Positions 10,501-24,469 are shown, counted from the stretch's first letter. The stretch: DNA of 64,000 bases from Flaccisagitta enflata (GCA_965153355.1 OZ231127.1:41168001-41232000), one strand, 5' to 3'. Made by a program: numbers and translations. The notes: generated from the sequence alone by a model not told the origin.

Positions 10501-11129
10501 ACAGGGTGTGCAAAAAATCTCGTACTAGCCATCAAATCTATAGAAAAGACACCTAGGTTTGGAGAAATTCTTTACAGTTAATGTTCAAAATTAAAAACTA
10601 GGTTATTTTTCATACATAAGATAAGATAAGATAAGATAAGACAAGATAAGATAAGATAAGATAAGATAAGATAAATGATACATGGTAGACAGCAGAATAT
10701 GTTTTTAGACCAACAGGGACATTAGTAGAAAGTCAAAGAAAATTTTTTTTTTTGGTGAATAAACATTTATCTCTTATCTAAGTTTGATTGTTGTATCACT
10801 TTTGTTGACTGAAACCCCTCCTAGACGACCTAACTAACTCCCCTTGAAACATTTATTCTCAAACAATCCATCTAGGGGCTAATAAAGTTGCCAAAACCTT
10901 CATTTTTCAATAAACAAAGCTCTGCAAATGAAATCATGTAAAAATCTGATTTCCTGTTTTTTCTTAAGTACATATCATGGCCATGTATGGAAATTATATC
11001 AGCTGTCCTTTGTTTCTACTTTTAGTATAACTAACTAAGATACTCTGGTTCAAATTTTAACTCATAGCTCTCATAATAAGTATGGTTTTCAAGCCATAGA
11101 GCAAGTACGAAATTTTTTGCTCACCCTGT
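10501..11129. mobile_element. Mariner-like MITE (copy A)
   Basis: Inverted ends ACAGGGTGTGCAAAAAATC and, at the right, its near complement ending GCTCACCCTGT, each flanked by TA (10499-10500, 11130-11131). The end motif is typical of mariner elements. The interior has a (GATAA)n tract at 10617-10675. No transposase remains. A near-identical copy is at 45018-45645, so insertion predates the duplication. Confidence 0.8.
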
Positions 11130-11131
11130 TA

Positions 11132-11716
11132 AACAAATAAACAGACAGCCACACACCCTGAAATACTCATTTCATATGCACGCCATATAATTCAATATCA
11201 GTCACCTAGGCTTGAATGTATGAAATTGGAAAACAAAAATATGGCCAAGAAGGTGGCCTTTGGGGTTTGATGGAAAGATGCCGAGTTGATCCTAAGCGGG
11301 CATGACAGAAAGGCACAAAGCAGCAAAACGGCCATGGCTGAAGAGGGAAGGATATGAGCTGTTTGAATAAATGGAAACAAGAACATTGGAAAAACCGTTA
11401 GCTTGGGCCACTGGGCTCAATCTCAGTAAACAAACTCCAACAAAGAAAAAAAAGAGGGAAAATATGGAGGGGGAACATAAAAAGGATGATTGACAGAATA
11501 CCGGGTAGAATAAAAACAAACAAAGACGCGAGCTGAGGGAAAAAAGTTGTTGTTGGCAAATACCTATATACTAGAATGGAGACTTAAAGCGCCATATGGG
11601 CAGACAGGGCGGTGGAATATACCGCATGCGGAGGGGCAGGGGCAGTGATGCGGACAAATGACGCATGAACCACGAAACAGACACTATTATTTAGAATAGG
11701 TGCTGCAAAAAAGATA
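11132..11716. other. Shared duplication sequence, no gene seen
   Basis: Virtually identical to 45648-46232. Small minus-strand frames (about 62 and 75 codons) are preserved, but so is the DNA around them, so this is no sign of selection. Confidence 0.5.
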
Positions 11717-12551
11717 ACCATGGCGTCAATAAAAATGGCCGCCATGTTCAATTTGCTGCTGTGAGTCCAATTTTTTGACTAGATTGATAATTTTTTAGAG
11801 GGTGATTTTATTTTAAACTTTTGACTTAGCAAAAAAATCAGAATTCAAAAAAGTTAATTTTTGTGTCTTCAGCATTAATTTTTGTGAACAGTATTCTAAA
11901 ACAAATTGATCAATAACTTTTTACAATGATTCTTTTTAGAACTTTAAAAAATGACTCTTTTTTCATCATTGCATTTGAATTTTTCAAAGATGAAGAAAGT
12001 ATAAATGATATTTGACCCAGCAAAAAAATCAGAACTAAAAAAAGTTAATTTTTGTGGCCACAGTAATGATTTTGAAATAAGGGAGTAAAATCAGTTTTTG
12101 ATAAAAAAAAGTTACAAACTTCAATTTTTTGCAGTGAGCTCATTTTTTCAGCTAGTCTCACAATTTTTTAGGTGAAAATAGTTCATCAAATTTCCGACTG
12201 AACAAAAAAATCAGAACTCAAAAATGTTGATTTTTGCACTACTTTTTGTTATCTCTTAAACACCTGTCGTCCCACCTCTTTAATGAAATAATTTTTTGAA
12301 ACAGGGGCTATTTTTTTCAAGTGTGTGATAGTTTTACAATTTATTGACCTGCTGCAAAAATCAGAACTTGAAAAAGTGTATTTTTGTGCTTGTGGCATGA
12401 GTTTTTGTAAAATATTACAAAAACCAAAAGATGCAAAAAAAAAATGTTTCGGCAGTTCATATTTGGATGCCTTTCACAAAAATTGATGCCATGGGTACAT
12501 TTGTTGACTTTTTTCAGTTCTGATTTTTTCTCTGAGCCAGAAATTTGAAGT
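11717..12551. mobile_element. Tc1-like MITE, right end deleted (copy A)
   Basis: Left terminus TA|ACCATGGCGTCAATAAAAATGG at 11715. The intact copy B element is 46233-47184. In copy A the right terminal repeat and 177 bp are missing between two GAAGT pentamers, which looks like a microhomology deletion. A further 32 bp present near 46766 is also absent here. The interior is AT-rich with repeated AAAAAATCAGAAC words. Confidence 0.75.
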
Positions 12552-13221
<670 letters not shown>

Positions 13222-13514
13222 CATCTTAATCAACTTTTTTTTAAAAGAAGTACAGTCATTCTTCTTTCAGGTTCCTTAATTTATTTTTCTTTCTAAAAAA
13301 TTTTGGCCTTTTTCATACAGCCAACGAAGGGTAAGGATTCGCTAAATAGAGGGATGACATTGTAGCAAATACGGACGGGAGATTTGTAAACAAATGAGTT
13401 GATCTGTAAGCGATAACAAATATCAATTGAAACGCAAAGTGTCGTTTTCTGAGAAAAAAAAATGGAAAAGGAAAAAAAAAAACGGAGTGTGATTGATTGG
13501 GAAGCTGTGAAGAT

Positions 13515-13970
13515 TGGATTGGACGGATAACCGTTTAGACTATCAACCGCTTCAGGCTCAGAGGGTGAAAAAAAAAAAGAAAGCGACCATGAAGAGAGAG
13601 AAAGAAGTCCTAAATGTTAAGTGAAAAAATAGGTAAATTTGAGGAAAATAAAACTTTTGGCAGTACCAAATCATAAAACTGATTAGTAAAACACAATTTA
13701 ACACTATTTAAACCTTAAATACACTGTTTTATTGCTATATGGGGAGGAGAATCATAGATTTTGTAACGCAACGCGACACGGCTCGGGGAAGAAAATCAAA
13801 GGCAGGGGGGGAAATTAATCAAAGATCATAGAACTATATACATCCCTGGATTGGACGGATAACCGTTTAGACTATCAACCGCTTCAGGCTCAGAGGGTGA
13901 AAAAAAAAAAAAGAAAGCGACCATGAAGAGAGAGAAAGAAGTCCTAAATGTTAAGTGATGAGGAGAAAAA
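13515..13970. repeat. Local re-duplication of about 107 bp around inserted sequence
   Basis: The block from ATTGGACGGATAACCG to CCTAAATGTTAAGTGA occurs at 13515-13624 and again at 13853-13959. Copy B has it once (48268-48375). Between them are 228 bp that include a copy of the dispersed poly-G repeat (13740-13850). This marks the right breakpoint of copy A. Confidence 0.85.
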
Positions 13971-15090
13971 GTCTTTTTGAGGGACATTCAATCCTATCAT
14001 GGACTACTATACAAAAATTTGGGGATTTAGATATAATGTTTTATATAGCATTACACTCAAAATGTTGTAAAAATGCTCAAAGGCATTTTTTGCAGTTTTT
14101 TGGTGCCTATTTTTTTAGAGACTGTGAAATCCAAAAATTTTGGTTGATTATGCTGCAGGGACATATTCCACACCTATTTGCAACAATTTTCATGACATAT
14201 TGATTAAACATTACCTTTTTGAGACACTTGTAGCTAACCATCAATAAAGACTTATCATTTTAATACCACAGAAGCAGTGATTTTAGCTAACTCTTTCCAC
14301 TTTGAACTTGAATATCTCCAGAACAAATTATCCGATTTACTTGAAATTTGAAACATAGTTACTGCAGATGTAGGTTGATAATCCCTCCAAACGAAGTTGA
14401 TCAGATAACAAACAGTTTTTATTCAACCTAGAAAAATAGCTAATTTGTGTAGCAATTTTTGGAGAAAATTTTTTTTAAGGTCGTATGCCCAAATTCTTTT
14501 GGGAAGCAAAATATCAATTACTTTTGTTGCCTATGAAATTTCAAAAATGGTTAAAAAAAAAAAATTTATAAGAAAAAATGTTTTTTGCCAAAAATTATCA
14601 AAATTTCAAAATCCCATAACTCCTTCAAAATTCAAGTATGGGAGTTGAAATTTTGCATAAACATCAATGGTTTTCAGGACTACTTCCATGCCAAAAATTA
14701 TTATGCTAGGCCAATTATTTTAGAAAATATAGCAATTTTTCATTTTTTTTAAATTTTGGTTTTTTTAGTGCCATTCCCTTAAAAATTGGCCAAAAATATT
14801 TTTCAAGAAATGAAATTTGTACCTCTGGGTATTGACTACATGTAACATAAAAATAAAATTTTTAAACGAATTTTTTGGCCTACAATAGTGATTTTAAGAA
14901 ATAAAAATTTTTTGACAACCAAAAACAAAATGCCCGGAACAGCTCCAAACCCTTATGGGGGGTGGGGGTACTATAGGTGCACACCACAGAAAAATTTCAG
15001 ATCTCATATCCTTGTAATTGGAGAGATATGGCTTCCCTCCTTATCACCAGTTCTTTGATTCCGTTACTGTAGACTCAACTAAAACGATTC
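13971..15090. other. AT-rich unclassified sequence right of the duplication breakpoint
   Basis: Low-GC sequence with many AAAAATTT/AAATTTTT words and no convincing ORF. It has no counterpart in copy B. It may be the interior of a larger inactive DNA element, but no terminal repeats were found. Confidence 0.35.
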
Positions 15091-15199
15091 AAATCTTTTC
15101 TTTTCTTTCTCTTTTTTTTTTGGGGGGGGGGGGGTTCACGCTAGGGCGAAGCTTTGATTCGAGCAGATATGGGTTGTGATGTATGAAACCCTACCCTCA

Positions 15200-15299
15200 C
15201 GGTGATGGTCGACATCTTTCTTCTTTGCAATAACAATCAGAGGATCCAAGTATCCAGCATCCAGGCGGCAATTGGTACCTTCGATGATTGTTTATGGTT

Positions 15300-15334
<35 letters not shown>

Positions 15335-15690
15335 ATTGTTGTTGTTGTTGTGTTATGTTAGTTGTTGTTGGTAGCTGTTGTTGCTGTTGTTGCTGCTGTT
15401 GGCGTTGTTGTTGCTGCTGTTGTTGCTGTTGTTCAAATGTTTCTTTCGCTTGTTTGTTCTGTTTTGTTTTTGTTCTCGTGTTTTTCTGTTTGTTTCTCTT
15501 CTTCGCTCGTCGGCGTTTGTTTTGTTTGTTTTGTTTTGTTTCCTTATGTTTGTTTTGTTTTGTTTTCCGTAACGTTGTCCTTTTGTCAACGTCGGAGATT
15601 GGTAGTCGTGTTCGTGGGCTTGGTATTTATAGTGCCAGCATATCCTTGTTGTGGTTGCATGGAATGAATGTGGGGAAGAAACTAAAATAG
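15200..15690. repeat. (TTG)n tract with TGC/TTTG interruptions
   Basis: TTG triplets occupy 15300-15435, followed by GTTTTGTTT-type pentamers to about 15570. A 162-codon plus-strand frame over it is Cys/Leu/Phe-rich and follows the repeat, so it is not annotated as coding. Confidence 0.85.
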
Positions 15691-15784
15691 GGGCCCCGTA
15701 GAGAAATGCTAAATGATTACGTATAAGAGGAAATATCTGAGGTTAGAGGGGTGGAAAAGGGCAGAATAAGGCGGTGTGCCAAAC

Positions 15785-15822
15785 CAAGCCCTAACCCTAA
15801 CCCTAACCCTAACCCATAAACC
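15785..15822. repeat. Interstitial telomeric repeat (CCCTAA)n
   Basis: Four in-register CCCTAA units followed by degenerate CCATCCCCAACC and CCTAATCC words. The canonical animal telomere unit TTAGGG is on the minus strand. Confidence 0.85.
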
Positions 15823-15969
15823 ATCCCCAACCTATCCCTAATCCAGAACCCTACCTCAAAAACCTAAATAAAACCTGCTTAGAAAGTCTAGAAACAAGAT
15901 TTCGTCAGATTTATCCATTTGCATCCACCCATCAATGAGTCTAACACCTAAAACTTCATCACCATTTTA

Positions 15970-16047
15970 AGTCGCGGTTTTTTGCATTACTGGTCCCGCC
16001 CAACCGTCCGCGACTGGAATGCTGTGTATCCGGCTTTGTTTTTTCAG
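15970..16047 (+). mobile_element. Palindrome element, internally deleted
   Basis: AAGTCGCGG is joined directly to TTTTTTGCATTAC, then CCCGCCCAACCGTCCGCGACT, a mutated GCTGTGTATCCGGC hairpin and TTTGTTTTTT. The simple-repeat interior is missing. Confidence 0.7.
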
Positions 16048-16103
16048 TTGAGCCATTCTGTTTAATTGTAAAGATAAACCAACCAAATCATAAAACCCTC
16101 AAG

Positions 16104-17105
<1,002 letters not shown>

Positions 17106-17415
17106 CCCTCAAGTCATAGATTTTGCTCATTTTTGGTGTACATGTGGGGAGTTATTCAAAAGTCCCAAATCTTTTCCTTTTACGACTAATATTTTTGCAT
17201 ATTTTGCAATTGTATATTTAGCATTGAGGTGATCTTAGCATCAATCTACTAGTTACAACCGTTGACAAGTAGAACGATATGAAGGACTGAAGTCGCAGTC
17301 TAGACCACATAGCGAACTAGAAAAGTTGATTAGATAAAACCTCTTTTTAATTGATGCTCAATAGAAATCGGTATCTCCGTTATTATCCATTAGAAATCGG
17401 TATCTCCGTTATTAT

Positions 17416-17558
17416 CCATTTTGGAACCCCAGCCAGGAGTGTTTTTCTTTCTATATATATAGACTGAAGCCCCCAGGGCCGAGAATGGGGGCCGAGAATG
17501 GGGGCTCCAGTCTATATATATAGAAAGAAAAACACTCCTGGCTGGGGTTCCAAAATGG
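17416..17558. repeat. Long hairpin (about 57-bp arms, 25-bp loop)
   Basis: Left arm starts CCATTTTGGAACCCCAGCC and ends GACTGAAGCCCCC; the right arm is its near-perfect complement to 17558. The loop repeats GGGCCGAGAATG twice. The arms include TCTATATATATAGA. Just upstream a 29-bp word (ATTAGAAATCGGTATCTCCG...) is tandemly doubled at 17362-17419. Confidence 0.9.
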
Positions 17559-17639
17559 CCCCGGCGCAATTTTCCACTCGCGCATTCCTCATTTTGGTGA
17601 TCAAAAACCATGGTATCAATATTGCAAGGGATCAATGGC

Positions 17640-18330
17640 ACCCTCAACTTTGGAAGCTTACTGCTTCTAAACGAATAAAGATTGGCGCCATTTTAAAGAG
17701 CACAAAAACCCTTTCTTTATCTCATGAATTTCATCTAAGCTTGCAAACTTGGATGAACTTTGAGTGAATTATTATAATTACATCAATTTCACCCCTAACT
17801 TTGGAAGCTTACTGCTTCTAAAGGAATAGAGATAGGAAACCACGCTTGTTAAAGAACACAAAAAATCCTTTCTTTTCCTCATGAATTTCATCTAAATTCG
17901 TTGAAAAACAACGAAGTAACAAGCTTGCAAATTTGGATGAAGTTTGAATGAACTCTTATAATTACATCCATTTCACTCCTAACTTTGTAAGCTTACTGCT
18001 TCTTAACGAATAAAGGTAGAAGATCGTACTTGGCGCCATTTTGAAAAGCACAAAAAATACTTTCTTTTCATCATGAATTTCATCAAAATCGGTCGAAATA
18101 CAACAAAGTGACAAGTTTGCAAATACTGGCGAAGTTTGAGTAAATTCTTATAATTACTTCAATTTTACCCCTAACTTCGAAAGAATGTCATTTGTAAAGC
18201 AGAAAAGATAAAAGATCGCGCTCGGCAGCATTTTAAAGAGCACATGAAATCTTTCTTTATCTCATGAATTTCATCTCAATTAGTTGAATAACAATCAAGC
18301 TTTCAAAACTGGGTGAAGTTTGATTAAATC
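17640..18330. repeat. Degenerate tandem repeat, about 150-190 bp, four units
   Basis: Units begin near 17646, 17798, 17980 and 18172 with AACTTTGGAAGCTTACTGC-like words and share CATGAATTTCATC, a GGCGCCATTTTRAAGAGCAC segment and TATAATTACATC. Divergence between units is substantial. Resembles a decayed satellite or an internally duplicated element. Confidence 0.75.
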
Positions 18331-18553
18331 TTTTGTTTCTTGTCAGCAGGTGCATAAAGGCACAGCAAATATGTCGACAAACTTGTTTGTAAGCCGAAGG
18401 AGTCGAACGAGTTGAACGAGCCTCACCTGAATTGGATTGTGTCACTTGCCAAAACGTGAAATGCTCGAAGATCGAAGACACACTAAACCACACACATAGA
18501 AACACACTTTTTGTTGCACAGCCATCGTTCTGGCGCAAATGCGGTTTGCATGA

Positions 18554-18740
18554 GAACAAGGCCGGATACAGGGCCATCCTTAGTCGCTGGCGGATGGGCA
18601 GGGACAGTAATGTGGCTGGGCAGGGGCAGTAATGCTAAAAAAACGCCATCAGTAGATTTCGAGAGAGGGTAACGGAGCGACGGATGGACGCACGGACAGA
18701 GGGACAGACCCTCTGATAGAGTCGCTAAGCCAGCAATTGA
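18554..18740 (-). mobile_element. Palindrome element (AGTCGCTGGC subfamily)
   Basis: Reads AACAAGGCCGGATACAGGGC, distal repeat AGTCGCTGGC, two GGGCAGGGACAGTAATG blocks, a (GGAC)-like tract, GATAGAGTCGCTAAGCCAGCAATT and AAAAA. The terminal arm GCCAGC pairs with the distal GCTGGC. Confidence 0.75.
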
Positions 18741-19458
18741 AAAACAAGCCCGACCGGACAACGATGCGTCCGGGCTGTGTCTCAGCGTGTATTGATCATG
18801 TGACATATGTATGGAGAGACAGATGATCGAACAGACAGGTGAAAAGACTCTCAAAACATGTTTGGTGAACTGGTTTGCTTGCGTAGATCTCACGTGGCTA
18901 AAACAGCCGAGAAACGCGTAGTTTTTAATAGAATGGATCGACCAGACGGATGACGGACCGACGGACGGACCCGACGGACGGACGACGAACGACGACGGAT
19001 TACATCTCTTTCTTATAGAGACAGTGTTCCTGACGGATTCATCTAAAAAGGCAGTTATGAAAGGTAAATGAAAAAAAAAAAAAAGATCCAAAGAAAGAGC
19101 CATTATCATATCGAAATTAGTCGGGTGGACTGAGCAACGTATTCCGCGGCTGAGAGGCTGATAGATTTTAGAACAGATCGCTATCAGGCTGATAGCCGAG
19201 TTACGCGTTGCCAGCAGTTTTTTTTTTTCTGTGATTTGAATGAAGATCTATCGCCTTATCATGAGCGCCAATCGAAAACGTGGTCCTGGCAGTTACGAGG
19301 CTGCGATTTTAGCATCGCCAAACCATTGCCAAAGCCGTAGTAAAGAATAACCATTATCACTCTATGCATACAGTACGATGGGAGCAATAAGAGCAGTGGA
19401 AAGAGGGCCCCCTATATTCTCACTGTTTGAAGGAAGAGCTTAAAGCTTTGGTTTTTAT
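18741..19458. other. No gene seen; (GACG)n-type tract
   Basis: 18930-19000 holds GACGGACGGACC-type tetranucleotides ending in TTATAGAGACAGTGTTCCTGACGG, probably an old palindrome-element remnant. The remainder is unremarkable. Confidence 0.4.
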
Positions 19459-19722
19459 GAAAGCTGATGGTCTTAAGTATTGAGTGAACATAAAATTCCA
19501 CACCAAGTGATTCAAAACAAAACCGCCAATTGATTACTCTCAATTGCATGTGACGCGATAGCTCTGTTGGTAAAGTGCTGAACCTTGAAGAATGCAATTT
19601 CTCTTTATTCAGAGTCACAGGTTCAAATCCAGAGAGGTGCTGCACTTTTTTTCTTTTTGGTCAACAGTTACAGCTAGAGGAATAAAACTATATTCACTCA
19701 AAGCTCTTGCTCATCAGCTTTC
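19459..19722. mobile_element. Inverted-repeat element enclosing a tRNA-like sequence
   Basis: GAAAGCTGATG...TTGAGTGAA at 19459-19489 is answered by TTCACTCAA...CATCAGCTTTC at 19694-19722. Between them is the tRNA-like segment described next. It could be a foldback element that captured, or evolved from, a tRNA-derived SINE. Confidence 0.55.
19553..19645 (+). ncRNA. tRNA-like sequence (pseudo-tRNA or SINE head)
   Basis: Box A-like TAGCTCTGTTGG at 19559-19570 and box B-like GGTTCAAATCC at 19620-19630, each one mismatch from the RNA polymerase III consensus and suitably spaced. No good acceptor stem could be drawn, so a functional tRNA is unlikely. Confidence 0.5.
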
Positions 19723-19729
19723 AGAAAAA

Positions 19730-20600
19730 CTATATTCGAAGCTACTTCATTAGAATAGTGAAGCGGGAAATGACCCTCCATCTGAGGTTCTCATTGCTCC
19801 TATGGTACTGTAGTCGCAGTATAGTCGCGGTATAGTTGCGCTAGGGCCGTTCCAAAGCCGCCTGGAGCTTCATAGGAACTCGTCCTTCACGTAAATAATC
19901 TGTTAACTCGCCGAGAACAAAACCAAGCTGCGCCAGGCGTGCATCAGAGCCCGAGGCTGCGCCAGGCGTACGTCAGCTCTGTGCCAAGGCTACGCTTTAG
20001 CTACCCCAAGGGCCCGAGGCTGAGTCATCAGAGGAAAAATGGCGAGGAAAAAGGCACCATGTTTGTTTCGCGTTTCATCGCAACGAGGCGGATCTTAACA
20101 TGAGTCGTTGTTACTGTTTTTTTTTAGATAACAAAAATCATACAAAAAAGCCGAGTGCAATTAACGAGGTTTATGAGCAGATAAGAACTGGAGCAAAATA
20201 ACAAGAGTAAATGCCGCCGTTCTGTCAACTGAGGGAAAAAGATAGAAAAAATAGAAGGGAACGAAAATTATGGATGAGAAAATTAGAAAGGGACAAGCCT
20301 AGAAATGAAACAAAGGTGAATCTATCGATTTTTCAAAATGCGAAATGAATTTTGCATAAAAGTAATTCTGAGTCAACCCAGAGGGAAGCAATTATTATAC
20401 TCAAATCGCAGAGAGTGAAAAGGCATTTCGGTAAATTCAGAATTGTGCTGCGCGACAATTTTCTTTGTTTTTATAAGTGATTTTAGAAAGGAAATTCAAT
20501 TCTTCTGTATCAGTTTACTACGTTGTCATTCGTTGAAAAATAAAAGAAGACGGGAATGGAAATGGTAGGGTTTTGTGAAGTAGTGGAGAGGGGGAGAAAG
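19730..20600. other. No gene supported
   Basis: Contains a GC-rich stretch with a doubled GCTGCGCCAGGCGTRC word (19930-19990) and otherwise AT-rich DNA. No long frame on either strand. Confidence 0.4.
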
Positions 20601-20611
20601 AGAGGGAGAAC

Positions 20612-21010
20612 AGGTCGTCAAAGGGCAATGTGTGGACAGCGATACCTGTTGCCCTACTTTGCATGACTGTGAATTTGAGAGATATATGAGTGGCCTCGAG
20701 GGGGATGAGGTCTAAAGAACATGAAGGATCGGGTGTGTCTGTCCATCTGCCCCAAACTCAGCCCCAGCTGCCTCGAGGCCCAGGCTCACCATCTCAGCCT
20801 GAGATCTTCCCAGGCCTTGCACCTGAGAGAAGATTTGAGACCTTAGAGGACAGATTTCTTTGGCCAGAGAGGGCAGATTCCCAGCCTGAGAGGGCAGATT
20901 TCAGGACTGTGAGGGCCTGGGGGGGATAAATGGACAAATGCACGAACGAAAGTCCCCCTGTGTTCTTCAGGACTTCCTCCTCTTTGGGGCCGCTGCCCAA
21001 AAAGAAGAAG
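20612..21010 (+). mobile_element. Minisatellite-bearing element E1
   Basis: Left end GGTCGTCAAAGGGCAATGTG, CAGCGATACC, TTGCCCTACTTTGCATG (AGGGCAA/TTGCCCT hairpin). Core of about 20-bp units of the type GAGAGGGCAGATTTCAGGCC (20760-20925). Right end with ACGAACGAAAGTCCCC, a TTCAGGACTTC word and GGGGCCGCTGCCCAAAAA. Same family as 26082-26750, 27091-27620 and (reversed) 56190-56860. Confidence 0.8.
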
Positions 21011-21194
21011 AAAACCAGTGGCTGTCGCCAAACATGTGAATTGCAGTTGTTTCGAAACATACTTAACTAAAAATGAAGAAAAAACAGAATGAGAAACAAT
21101 AGGGTATGAGTATGACAGAAATTTGACATGATTAATGTAACTTTGTAAGGGAAAGACAGCAGAGAAACAAAACCCTGTTTAGGGGAAGATGGCA

Positions 21195-21428
21195 GGAACA
21201 AGTGACGCAGGGTCACAATATTGTTGCGGAGCGGTGGACAGGGGCATCCAACCCCGATCCACACCCCAGCTCCAATTGCACACACAAACATACACAACAA
21301 GTATCCAAAACATTTGTTTTTCAATTTTTCGACTCGATCATTACAGACGGACCGACAGACCGATGGACCAACAGACCGATGGACGGACAAAGCCTCTTAT
21401 AGAGTTCATGTCCGCGTCCGCAACTAAA
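21195..21428 (-). mobile_element. Palindrome element (GTTGCGGA subfamily)
   Basis: Reads AACAAGTGACGCAGGGTCAC (GTGAC/GTCAC hairpin), AATATT, distal repeat GTTGCGGA, a spacer, a (GGAC/CGAT)n tract, AAAGCCTCTTATAGAG and terminal TCCGCAACTAAAAAC. Distal GTTGCGGA and terminal TCCGCAAC are exact complements. Confidence 0.85.
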
Positions 21429-21493
21429 AACAAAACCCATTCATAAGGGAAAACTGTTCTTAAAGTGAATCTACAGTATGTTTGTTTTTGTTT

Positions 21494-22215
21494 GTAACAT
21501 TACAGGACGGCACTACTCAGCCCTCAGGCCAGCGATTTACTTCTGCAATAGCTCATTTTGTAGGTAATAAGTGAGCATTTCATGATTTGTGACCTCTGGG
21601 ACTTTTTCACAAGAATCTGATCCTTTAAAAACATGAGGAACAGGCTGGGTCATGTCCGAACTATCAAATTAGCAAAATTTACCACTTGAAATGTCTCTCT
21701 TTAAATTGCTCTCATTTCTAAACAGTTTGAGCTACTGATCCCAGATTGGTCTCAATTGGAAGGTATTTTGAAGTAGTTTTTGGTATTTTTTGAATTCAAG
21801 TATTTTGTCGAGATCCTGAGTAAGTTTTATGAGTTGGGAGTCAATTTTTGAGCCAATTATTGTTAAAAGAGCCAATTTCTTGGTGTGATTTTTCATCAAA
21901 AAGTGCTTCTTTTTTTATCAAAAAGTGCTTCTTTTTTTATTTTTCTTAAAAATGATCTTAATTAGCTTTAGTTTGGGACCAACCTAACACTTTTTAGTCA
22001 AATCCGTTCAGATAATAGAGCCACTAGAAGAGAGAATATTCCATGGAAAACCTGAAATAATGGCCTTTTTTGTCTGTTTTGTCCAATGCCTCTTCACCTA
22101 TGGCAGAGTCCAAGACTTAAAAATCATAAAATGCTCACTTATTATCTACAAAATGAGCCATTGCCGACATAGTTTACATGCTGGGGGGCTGAGCAATGTC
22201 GTCGTGTAATGTTAC
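21494..22215. mobile_element. Long-inverted-repeat MITE
   Basis: Ends GTAACATTACAGGACGGCAC and complement ...GTAATGTTAC. The inverted repeats run roughly 95-110 bp inward, through CTCATTTTGTAGRTAATAAG. No ORF. No clear target duplication (T-rich left, A-rich right flank). Possibly an unclassified DNA transposon derivative. Confidence 0.8.
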
Positions 22216-22249
22216 AAACGAAAAAAAACATACTGTATTAACGCAATTC

Positions 22250-22547
22250 ACAAAGAAAGAAAAACTAAATGAAAAGAAAAGAAAGAGTCCTGAAGTGATA
22301 GAGGAAGACGGGAGGGAATATGAAAAAGAACAAAAAGAAGTAGTAGAAAATGAAGAAGGAGTAGAAGAAGAAAAAGATGAAGAACAAGATAATAATAAGA
22401 AGAAGAAGAAAAATAAAGAAAAAGAAAAAAAAAAACGAAAAAAAAAAGAAAAAGAAGAAAAAGAAGAAAAAGAAGTAAAAGAAGAAAACGAAGAAAAAGA
22501 AAAAGAACAAAAGAGAAAAAGTAAGAAAAAGAAGAATGAATAAATTA

Positions 22548-22631
<84 letters not shown>

Positions 22632-22632
22632 G
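22250..22632. repeat. Polypurine tract ending in (GAAA)n
   Basis: Almost pure A/G on the plus strand for about 380 bp, with a perfect (GAAA)n block at 22545-22630. A K/E-rich frame across it (22196-22543) follows the base composition and is not called a gene. Confidence 0.9.
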
Positions 22633-23385
<753 letters not shown>

Positions 23386-23841
23386 GCATTTTCACACTTT
23401 CCGACTTGATATGCTTCACTTTGTTTGTGAATAAACGTGTATTTTACAGAAAGACTAGCAGAAAGACTGACAAACCAACCAACAGATAGATGGACTGATG
23501 GACATTTATGTACATAGTATTTGAATTACAAATCCGCGAATAAAAAACTCAATCTATCCCTTGAATTGGTATAAATTATGATGTAGATTGGGCCCATAGA
23601 GTCAAAATGTCATTAATCTTTGAGTAAAAATAAGAGAGGTTTAGAGAAATGAGACTCACTGTGAAATAAGATACTTTTGCGCTTGTAAAAAGGCCTGTAC
23701 GCCGCTGTACTCAAGGGGACATACAGTTTTGACCATGCTGATTCTAAATCTGGTTTCATTTTTTTCCGATTCATCCGAGGCAACGCGATGAAAATAATTA
23801 AGAGGAAGCACATCTCTTTAAAAGTGCCAACCAAAACAGTG

Positions 23842-23897
23842 TCATGGAAATTGCGCGTAAAACGTAAAACAGTTCGTGGTTTGCGCTCGTATATTTG

Positions 23898-23931
<34 letters not shown>

Positions 23932-24253
23932 GCTGTTGCTGCTGGTGTTGCTGACGTCGTTGCTGTCGTTGTTGGTTGTTATCGCGTTGTCGCTGCTGTC
24001 TATCGTTGTCGTTGCCGCCGCTGTTGTCGCCGCTGTTGTTGTTGTCGTTGTTGTTGTTTTTAATGTTGTCATTGTTGTTGTTGCTGCTTTTGTTGTTGTT
24101 GTTGTTGGTTTTAGTGGCTTTTTTCTCTTTATTGTTGTCATACTGTTATATACTTCAATGTCATCATATTTGTTGAGCGCAAGTTCGGCTACTGGAAGAT
24201 GTTGACGTACATGCCAAATGTATGCGCGTTGACCGCCGAAAGCTTTACTCTTT
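23842..24253 (-). CDS. Possible coding exon, Thr/Asn-rich low-complexity protein
   Basis: On the minus strand CTTGTTCATTGCAG|A gives a plausible 3' splice site at 24253. The frame beyond it reads about 45 residues of ordinary composition (AYIWHVRQHLPVAELALNKY near its start), then Thr/Ala and Asn runs encoded by ACA/AAC repeats, and stops at 23842. No ATG is needed if it is an internal or terminal exon. It could equally be chance openness upstream of a TTG microsatellite. No domain recognised. Confidence 0.25.
23900..24160. repeat. (TTG)n imperfect array
   Basis: TTG triplets interrupted by CTG, TCG and CCG. It underlies the Thr/Asn-rich frame on the minus strand. Confidence 0.9.
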
Positions 24254-24469
24254 CTGCAATGAACAAGACTCACGTTTGGCTTTCGGCGAAAAGTGACGAG
24301 AAACGCCGTGCAATAGTGACTCAGGCGCAGAAAGACCTGCCAACGCTAAGAAAGAGATACAAATAACGCCAGGTAGCCTTACCATCAGTCACAACAACGC
24401 AAACACAAACACTAATACCCATTAACACAAACACTAATACCCATTAGGGCGTAGTCAGGTGTTGGGATT

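Noticed and set aside
15202-15690. 162-codon Cys/Leu/Phe-rich frame
   Set aside because: Coincides with the TTG/TTTG repeat; no splice or domain evidence.
19553-19645. Functional tRNA gene
   Set aside because: Promoter boxes are present, but no acceptor or anticodon stem pairs well. The same holds at 40.7, 40.9 and 54.9 kb.
22196-22543. Lys/Glu-rich 115-codon frame
   Set aside because: Entirely explained by the polypurine tract.
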